Assembly (NCBI GenBank): GCA_918026815.1
Contig: CAKJVC010000171.1
Location: 248,001 to 312,000 of the forward strand
DNA length: 64,000 bases
Source: Chalara sp. BL73
Taxonomy: Eukaryota > Ascomycota > Leotiomycetes > Helotiales
Reading direction: 5' to 3'
How positions within the stretch are numbered: position 1 is the stretch's first letter; each line of letters starts with the position of its first letter. Positions 56,905 to 64,000 of this stretch are shown piece after piece. A program made the position numbers and the translations under genes. The notes beneath the pieces are model-generated. The model saw only the letters and a program-made list of their open reading frames with translations, had not been told where the DNA came from and did no database searches.

Positions 56905-59087
56905 ATGGCCCCGCGGAAGGAGGATGAAGTATCTGCTGAGGATAATGGGTTTCAGTCTGGTCAGGTCACCTCTTGTTTAACAATAGTCCTTGCTCCATTC
57001 TACTAACGCAGATCAGACCCTAGCGAGAGAGTCGATAACACTCCTGCCAAATCTAGAAATTTAGATGCCTCTACAGAAAATGCCTATTCAATGCCACCAT
57101 CCGTTAGAGCCGTTCTCAATATGTTTAGATTCCCTAAAGCTCCTACACAACAAACAGCGCAACAATCCCGGGTGGAGGCGCAAGACGATCTAGAAGCAGG
57201 TTCGAGTGCCGGGTTAATGAACAAAGAAGCGGAGGAAGAGAAGGAGGAAGATCTAGTTACAGGACCATCGCCTATAAATGAGTCCAACAGAACAGCATCA
57301 GCGAGCACACCCGCTCCCATCTCTATGAATGTTTCAAGGCGGGGAAGAGGACGACCTAAGAAGACCACGCCGACGGAGCACACCATATCTTCCAAACAGA
57401 ACATGCCTCCTCGAAAGGCCACATCTTCTGGGCGTAATGAGGAGAAATCAAGCATAAATGTGAACAGCGAAAGGCTGGTGCGCAGGCCTGTTTCTACTCG
57501 TAAGGCGAAGAAACCATTGGCATCTCCAAAGACCACGGATAGTACTGAGAGGAAATTAAGGTCATATAAGGGCGACACAATGCAGAATGAGGAAGATCTG
57601 GATAACGAGAGCATTACCGACATTCTCATGAATCCTAGCCCTACTAAGCCTGCTAGTCCTTTCAAGGAGCCGACTCGAATGAGGTCATCCGGTACAGGTC
57701 CGCCTGACGGCGACCGCCGCAGACAGGATGAAGTGGGCACCCAACACAATGGAGATTCGTCGCGCAAGAACCAAGCCACAAGAGCGAACCGAGGGGGGTT
57801 AGTAGAAGAGCTTCAAAAGATTGATCAGATGATTGACGAGGCACGAAAAATTGGCTACACTAAGAGGGGAGGCGGTGGTCTAGTGCTTGTTGAAAAAGTC
57901 AACAGTCTGAGCGCAGAGATCAGTCAACACGTGAAAGAGCGACTGAAGAAATTGGACGCGGCATACAGACAGCTCCAAGATGCATCGGAAGACACAGAAA
58001 GTTGCGCTCAAGAAAATGTCAATTATGCTATTGATCGTGTTCAGAAGAGCATTCGTCAAGTCAAAGAAGCATTATCGGACAAGAATAAGAAACAGACAAA
58101 GGACATCTTGACCGATATTTACTTCATTCTAATTCCAACCTTCTTAAATGTCATCAAACTTGCCATACAAGTCCGCAGTAGCCAGGGTTCACTTACGACA
58201 GAGGATTTGAATGAAGCAATTAAAATCCTTGATCTGCTATATCAGCTTTCCCTAGCTTCCTTGTGTGTCCCAGCCAGTATGCAGCCAATCGCAGACAGAT
58301 CCAATAAGACCTATCAGTTGAAAAGGCCAGTATGTTGACCGTTTCCTTATACACAAACGTCGTGTTCTTTGTACTTAAGATTATTGACATCGTCTAGATT
58401 ATGTCTATCGTATCCATACTACGAGAACTTAAGAGAGGATTATTAATAAATATTAAAAAAATGCAGGATGCAGCTAAACTGGAGGAAAGGCTAAACATAG
58501 AGGAACAGCAGAAGGCACAGGTACGGGAAGAGAGGCAAGAAGCAATGGAGATAGAAAGACGAGAGAAGCAACGGAGACGGGAAGCAATGAGAAAATTACT
58601 ACAACGGCACGAACGTACATTAGCAAGGAGAGAAAATCGACGCTCCAAGAAACGGAAATTAGAAACTTCAGCCGGTGGCCATGAAGCAGCTCATACCGAG
58701 GGAGATCTTGATGAACGCCATCATTGGGAGGACGATGAAGATGATCCGTTTGCCGAGCGTGTTAAGATGTTTCCATCTGGCAATAAGCGTGGAAGTGTTC
58801 GACAATTTTCTAAAACGGAAATGGAAATAATATTTGGAATCCTAGCACACGAGGACTGGGGTAAGATTAATTTGGCTCGAAGTCGGTTATTAATATTAAC
58901 CTAGGCCACAGGACATCGCCGATATGAAGAAGCTGCAGTGGCCGTGAATGCGGACATTACTGATATACATGACTTTGCTAAGTGGGCTCAAAGAGTCATG
59001 GACGAAGCCCACGAGAACCTTGAAATGGTTAAAGCTGCTGACCACTGGACTTTCAACATTTGGAGTGTGACCGAAGGAAGGAATTGA
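56905..59087 (+). CDS. AT-hook protein with coiled coil and possible SANT-like tail, 668 aa
   Basis: Exons 56905-56959, 57017-58329, 58398-58860 and 58912-59087 give 668 residues. Exon 2 starts after ATCAG (57016) and exon 4 after CACAG (58911); the nearer acceptor-like sites break the frame. Residues 1-270 are disordered, acidic then basic, with an AT-hook core (GRGRPKK, 128-134) for minor-groove DNA binding. Residues 275-455 are helical (GLVEELQKIDQMIDEARKIG). Residues 465-545 are a Lys/Glu/Arg coiled coil. The end has VRQFSKTEMEIIFGILAHED then WGHRRYEEAAVAVNADI and DFAKWAQRVMDEAHE, a spacing like a degenerate SANT/Myb fold. A nuclear chromatin protein is likely, but I do not recognise the family. 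Confidence 0.8.
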
Positions 59088-59509
59088 TATAATAGGACAG
59101 CATATGGAGTGCATGGAGTTCTTTTTTTACTTTGAAGATACCCAATATAGCATATATTATCTCTTGAAACGGACAAGTAGTTTAGAGCGGAATTTTGAGG
59201 GCAACCGAATGCTACTGTCAAAATTTGCTCCATTCTTTGGAATAACTTGTTGCCTCAATTGAAATATTTATTCTCAGTGCATAGACAAACATCACAGCTT
59301 AAGAGGGCTGTTACAGAGGGCGAGGGGCGAGGATGACAGTAGACATTTTGGGAATACTAGCCTTCCCCATTCTGTAGGGCTGAGTCAGACTAACTGTAGG
59401 CGAGGCAATTTTCACTTGACCGCAACTTCACTGGTACTTAATGCACCAGATCATTCGTCTCAAACTATGCATTCAATACTGTATTCATTTACCACCAGTC
59501 TGTCTACAT
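59088..59509. promoter_or_regulatory. Intergenic upstream of the R3H gene
   Basis: 422 bp between tandem genes, AT-rich with no recognisable element. The open frame extends upstream to an ATG at 59441, but that extension is poor in conserved character. Confidence 0.4.
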
Positions 59510-60616
59510 ATGGCGTTCTCCTTTCACAATTTACCCGCTGAGCTGAGGCAGCGCATCCTAACATTCTGTTTGCCAGCTGAAGCCTTAGCGCACGAAGCTC
59601 CTAATCTGCTCTTAAATGAAGAATCTAAACTGCTTCAAGTCTCTAAAGTCATCCGGGATGATCTGCAATGGGTTCTCAACAATCATCCACGGCCATATTT
59701 CTTCCCAACCCCAACCTCTTTGGAACATCTTGTTTCCTCAATCGCAACAGCGCCAGAGGACATTGCCTTTCACTATCGGCCAAAGCTTGAAACAGTCATC
59801 TTAAGTATTTTCCAAGATGCTAATGTCAATACAATATACGAAACATGTAGATGCCGGGGCCGGGATTTCTGGGCACACGATGAGCTTGTTCTCGCCTGGG
59901 GAGCGGCTGTTCTTGCTCTTCCAAAAGATGTGAAGGTTATCATATTGGACATCACACCCGCGCCTGGAATCTTCCGCGAAAAGTTTTGGCTTGCAAGTTT
60001 CCTACAAGATAAGCGGGTTGTGAAAAAATTCTTCCCCGAACACATTTCCATCCTGATGGAGCTGATTGAGAGCATCATTTCGCATTTTGGCTCTCGAATT
60101 AAGGTGCAACTGGGCGGTTCGCTTAGTGTCAAGAGTCAAGACCATATCAATGTCTTGATAGCACAATGCTTGGATAAGGTACTAGAAGTGAATTGGACTG
60201 GAAAGTACTTCCCAGTTCAGCCAAAAGCGGAGAAGCCTTCAATCGAGAAAACGCTCCAACAAGTGACACGGATGGGTAAAAGCGATCGCAGGGCAGGCGA
60301 CTCGTCATATAAAGAGACAGATTGGCATCTTAAACAACTTAGCGCTGTAAAATCATGGTCACTGGATGCGAACAAGTTGTGGGCTCGGGTTGTGAGTGAG
60401 GATAAGGAGTGGGCAATGGCCCAATTGAAGCGGCTTGGGCAATTTCTAGATGATCCGTGGCAGAGCCAGATGAATTTTGAGCCAGGAGACAATCGCCAGA
60501 GAGCCTTGCTACACCATCTGGCACATGACCTCGGGATCAATGCTCAGTCAATTGGAGAATGCCACGAAGCGTTCGTGAGAGTTCTGAAGAGAAAGTATAT
60601 GAAGGAGGAGCAGTAG
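59510..60616 (+). CDS. F-box-like / R3H-domain protein, 368 aa
   Basis: A single-exon gene. I chose the ATG at 59510 (MAFSFHNLPAELRQRILTFC) over 59441 because the N-terminus then starts with an F-box-like LPxEL(R)xxI segment and drops a 23-residue stretch of poor quality. The middle (80-210) looks folded (IIYETC-like CRCRGRDFWAHDELVLAWGA). The C-terminus has an R3H-type motif: Arg331-x3-His335 in RALLHHLAHDLGINAQSIGE. R3H domains bind single-stranded nucleic acids. Fungal proteins of this layout are uncharacterised; binding of RNA or DNA is inferred from the motif alone. Confidence 0.82.
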   Translation: MAFSFHNLPAELRQRILTFCLPAEALAHEAPNLLLNEESKLLQVSKVIRDDLQWVLNNHPRPYFFPTPTSLEHLVSSIATAPEDIAFHYRPKLETVILSIFQDANVNTIYETCRCRGRDFWAHDELVLAWGAAVLALPKDVKVIILDITPAPGIFREKFWLASFLQDKRVVKKFFPEHISILMELIESIISHFGSRIKVQLGGSLSVKSQDHINVLIAQCLDKVLEVNWTGKYFPVQPKAEKPSIEKTLQQVTRMGKSDRRAGDSSYKETDWHLKQLSAVKSWSLDANKLWARVVSEDKEWAMAQLKRLGQFLDDPWQSQMNFEPGDNRQRALLHHLAHDLGINAQSIGECHEAFVRVLKRKYMKEEQ

Positions 60617-62205
60617 ACACCGTAGAGCCTAAGCATGCTATTATGATAGATCGTCCGGAGAGACTTGATAGTGACCGATACATTCCAATATAGGAAGAAA
60701 CCTTTATTTAAGCTCATGGTGCTTGGAGCTGCGAAGCAAGCCATGTGGGAGCTCTATTCACACCATGGTGAGATTATTCCCAAAGAACGTACTTGGCAAT
60801 TGTACGTGGCTGAGAGAAGATAACGTCTTACTCAACTTCTTGCTAGCCTCGCGACTTGCCATACTAGGGTAGTATCCTTAATGTTCTTAAGGTACGTGAG
60901 GGTGACTCATTGTCACTTGGAAGTCACTCTGCTGGCACCGCCGCAAAGCTACATACGGATCCATAGACAAGTTAATCTGGAGAATGTGCTGGCAAGTACA
61001 TGGTACCGCATTCAGATTTCAATGCACGTTACTATGGACATATTAGAACTTAGTTTCTTTGCGGGGTACTGTCGTGCCACGAGGATTTCATCAATTTGCC
61101 GCTGCGGGCAGTATCAAGTGACACTAGGCCCCAAAGCTAGAATGCGGGGTGCATCGTGAGTTGCATAATCTGTATGCCGTAGGCAGCCACAGTTTTATGA
61201 GGGTATACAGGATAGCGCAGCAGTGTACTGACACAAGCCAGTTATCCTGTCAGTGGTATTGTATATGCTTTCCTAACTATCCTCGTTTTAAACCAGGTTG
61301 TCAACCTCAACTATGAGGAATTGAAATCGCTTTTTTTCTTTTTTTTCTTTTTTTAGAAATGAGGTAGAACACAGAAACGAATGGACCAGAAAGCTACAAG
61401 AAACCATACTTATGACTGGAAAGAGATCTCGGAGGGAACTTGTAAATATGAACTAGACATCTAAACTTCGCGTAGATACTTGGTGTTGAGGAGCTACAAG
61501 AGTGGACAATACTCAGGAGAGACGGTCCAAGCGAAACATAAGTCTTGGCACAAACAATCGCCCCATCTTCCAACACTTATTAAGCTTTTTGTCAAGCTTT
61601 CATCTACCAAGAGGACTACCACGCATCATCAGTTTTAGCCCATCAACTCTCGAGCATTGGTAGAGCACGCAATTTCGGGATTCCTGGCCTGAAGTTAACC
61701 GGTCATCAGATACGGGTTACAGGACAAACTGTGTCAGCCTCGTGGTTTTGAGACCGTGCGAGTTTCAAGCTCACGAAACTGTTCGCAATACGACGTGACT
61801 ATCAAGTCAGAGTCAGATACGGTCGGAACGGCACGAATTAGGCCCCAGGGTCCAATTTTTCTTGTTTCAATTTCTTGAAGTGTTTAGCCGTCTCCATGCT
61901 TCCTCTCTCAGTCTCTTGGCTTTCCAGTTTTGTTGTCCTCTTTTGAAGACCATGCTTTGATCATTGTCTACCCTTTCACGACGACGCTATCGTCACTTCA
62001 CGCGGGATAGCACCTTCAGCAGATGATCTGTGATCAGTCTCGCATTCTTTTCTTACGTACCCTTTGATAGGGCTTCCATTCTCTTATTCTATTCTAAATA
62101 GCACGTTCATTTTCGCAGGCGATCATTCATATCCTCCTCCTCCACTAAGGGATCACCTTTATATTCTTGGCAAAAGAGCACACTGTAGATCTTCTATAAT
62201 TCATA
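60617..62205. promoter_or_regulatory. Intergenic upstream of GH76 gene
   Basis: 1589 bp. Includes T-rich tracts at 61330-61356 and CT-rich DNA near 61900-62150 ahead of the GH76 start. A GGTAGAGCA string at 61660 resembles a tRNA A box, but no cloverleaf could be drawn. No gene supported. Confidence 0.45.
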
Positions 62206-63803
62206 ATGCACCTCTCATCGCTTCTATGGCAGTGCCTTCTCATTCCTGGCAGCGCTGCTCTCTTAGTCAATACCACCTCAACAGGTATATACTCTCTTCT
62301 CCAGCTCACACATGCTTAACAACTAACAGAATTAGATTCCATAAAACGAGCCGCTAGCACAGTTGCGTTTGATCTAATGTCATACTACACCGGAAACGAA
62401 ACCGTACATTTCGCTACAATCTTCCCAGTTTTTTTGACTAATTTATTCTCAGGGAGGAATTCCTGGTATCCTACCGCAACCTCATTTCTGGTGGCAAGGA
62501 GGCGGGATGCTCATGACTCTGATAGATTATTGGGCGAAGACTGGCGATAGTAGTTATAATGGTAAGTGCTTTAAAAGGCACACCTTACAGCATGCTTTCC
62601 ACAACATATGGCGTTTTTGACATGAAGTAGACGTAGTAGAGCAAGCACTCTCCTTTCAAGTTGGGGTAGATAAAGACTTTATGCCTACGAACCAGACCAA
62701 AAACGAAGGGAATGACGACCAAGGCTTCTGGGCTATGGCCGCCATGCTTGCCGCCGAAACCAACTTCCAGAACCCGCCCGAGGACCAGCCACAATGGCTC
62801 GCCCTCGCCCAAGCCGTGTTCAACGAGTGGGCGTTCCGCTGGGACGAATCGAAATGTGGCGGGGGGTTGAGATGGCAGATCTTTCCCTTTAACAATGGGT
62901 TTACGTATAAGAACAGTATTGCGAATGGGTGTTTCTTCAATATTGCGGCAAGGCTAGCACGGTTTACGGACAATGCGACCTATGCGGAGTGGGCAAACAA
63001 GATTTGGGCGTGGGAGGAGAGTGTCAAGTTTATTGATACAAGTTATAATGTTTATGATGGCGCCTCGGAGAACGAGGAGTGTACTATCATAGATAAACTG
63101 CAGTGGTCCTACAACGCTGGTATCTTTCTCCATGGCGCCGCAAACATGTACAACTATGTATGTGCTCCTCCTCTCTGCGCTGCTGAAAAAATATCTAACA
63201 GAACAGACAAACGGCGACCCCCTCTGGGAAGAGCGCACAGCCGGTACCCTGAACTCCTCGCATATCTTCTTCAACCAAAACAACGTAATGATGGAGCAAG
63301 CCTGTGAGAACGTCAAAACGTGTAACACGGACCAGCTCTCCTTCAAAGCCTATTTCACCGTCTGGCTCGCCCAGACCACCGTTCTCGCCCCATTCACCTC
63401 CTCGACCATCCTTCCTTACCTCTCTGCCACCGCACGAGCCGCAGGCGCCGTTTGCAATGGCGGCGCCTCGCAAACGCAATGCGGCTTCAAATGGACGGAT
63501 GGCGCCAACGACGGGAGTTTTGGCATTGGGCAGCAGATGAGCGCTCTCGGCGCCATTCAGTCGGCGATGGTGGCGGTCCCCGGCGTGAAGGTCGAGAAGG
63601 CGGCTGTACCGGTGACGGTGAACACGGGGGCAACGAGTAAGGGCGACCCTGATGGAGGCGTGACCGGGAACAGCAAGGAGAGGGAAAGCTTCGTCGAGAT
63701 GGAACCCGCGCAGGTAAAGGACAGGGTTGCGGCCGCTTTTCTGACCATTGGGATCCTAGGAAGCGTGATTGGCGGGAGCGTGTTTATGGTTTTGGAGGGC
63801 TAA
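62206..63803 (+). CDS. GH76 mannan endo-1,6-alpha-mannosidase (Dfg5/Dcw1 family)
   Basis: Exons 62206-62284, 62330-62403, 62453-62561, 62631-63157 and 63207-63803 give 461 residues. It starts with a signal peptide ([20 protein letters not shown]). The GH76 pattern follows: [35 protein letters not shown], and the catalytic pair Asp116-Asp117 in [13 protein letters not shown]; then [33 protein letters not shown], and Cys-rich [20 protein letters not shown]. The C-terminus is hydrophobic ([20 protein letters not shown]), fitting a GPI-attachment signal. These enzymes act at the cell surface to cross-link GPI mannoproteins to wall glucan and are important for hyphal growth. Intact. Confidence 0.95.
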
Positions 63804-64000
63804 GTGCAGGATGAATAGGTGGACTCGGATTATGTTTATAATGTAAATATTTGGATTTTATACCCGATGCGTCTCGCTGACTTTCGGAGTTCTTGGGGTG
63901 GGGTAATTTGGGGTGTGAATGGAAGCGCTTGGGGGATGTACCAAGCGTTAGAACTTGTACATGAGTGTCAAGATATTGTAGAAAATGTATTGGCAAGAAA
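63804..64000. other. 3' region of the GH76 gene
   Basis: Up to the window end. No gene supported. Confidence 0.4.

Noticed and set aside
61650..61740. tRNA-like A-box string (GGTAGAGCA)
   Set aside because: I could not draw acceptor, D, anticodon and T arms, and no GGTTCGANNCC B box follows at the right distance.
1..64000. Transposons, CRISPR arrays, secondary-metabolite cluster
   Set aside because: No transposase, reverse transcriptase, long terminal repeats, repeat-spacer arrays, polyketide or peptide synthetase motifs in any frame I read.

Overview
The window is a gene-dense piece of a filamentous ascomycete (Pezizomycotina) nuclear genome. The evidence is many short spliceosomal introns (about 43-110 nt, mostly GTAAGT/GTATGT donors), fungal-specific genes (exomer chs5, the Pls1 tetraspanin, a TRFH-Myb telomere-repeat factor, a GH76 cell-wall mannosidase) and typical fungal promoter CT tracts. 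I lean towards Leotiomycetes from overall protein character, but that is an impression, not a proof. I see no transposon, CRISPR array, rRNA or confident tRNA. I rebuilt exons by hand from splice sites and reading frame; each full model listed below sums to a multiple of three.

Layout: 0-9 kb holds eIF1A (-), an uncharacterised basic protein (+), CHS5 (+), a short-chain dehydrogenase (-) and a 722-residue disordered protein (-). 9-24 kb is two very large minus-strand genes: the RNA/DNA helicase SEN1 (10 exons, 2003 aa) and a Dnf1-type P4-ATPase flippase (1494 aa). 24-31 kb has a CANIN/Nse6-like protein (+), V-ATPase subunit E (-), a NIPA-type magnesium transporter (+) and the MADS-box factor MCM1 (-). 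31.6-43.7 kb is gene-poor: a 3.5-kb MCM1/PLS1 divergent region, the PLS1 tetraspanin (+), a 4.3-kb convergent gap with a probable coding relic, and a ZIP zinc transporter (-) with a zinc-response-like site upstream. 43.7-49 kb carries a small secreted-protein gene whose frame is apparently broken, an orphan 159-aa ORF and TBF1 (+). 50-64 kb has aldehyde dehydrogenase (+), a Pro/Ala/Glu-rich small protein (-), the PP2A activator RRD1 (-), an AT-hook protein (+) divergent from RRD1 over 230 bp, an R3H-domain protein (+) and a GH76 mannosidase (+).

The genes do not form one pathway. They are housekeeping and trafficking genes: translation initiation, transcription termination, membrane lipid asymmetry, exomer export, vacuolar acidification, ion transport and cell-wall remodelling. 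No compact undescribed system stands out. The best leads are the AT-hook protein with a possible SANT-like tail, the CANIN-like protein, the disrupted secreted-protein gene, the relic in the PLS1-ZIP gap, a GC-AG intron in PLS1 and several structured intergenic repeats.
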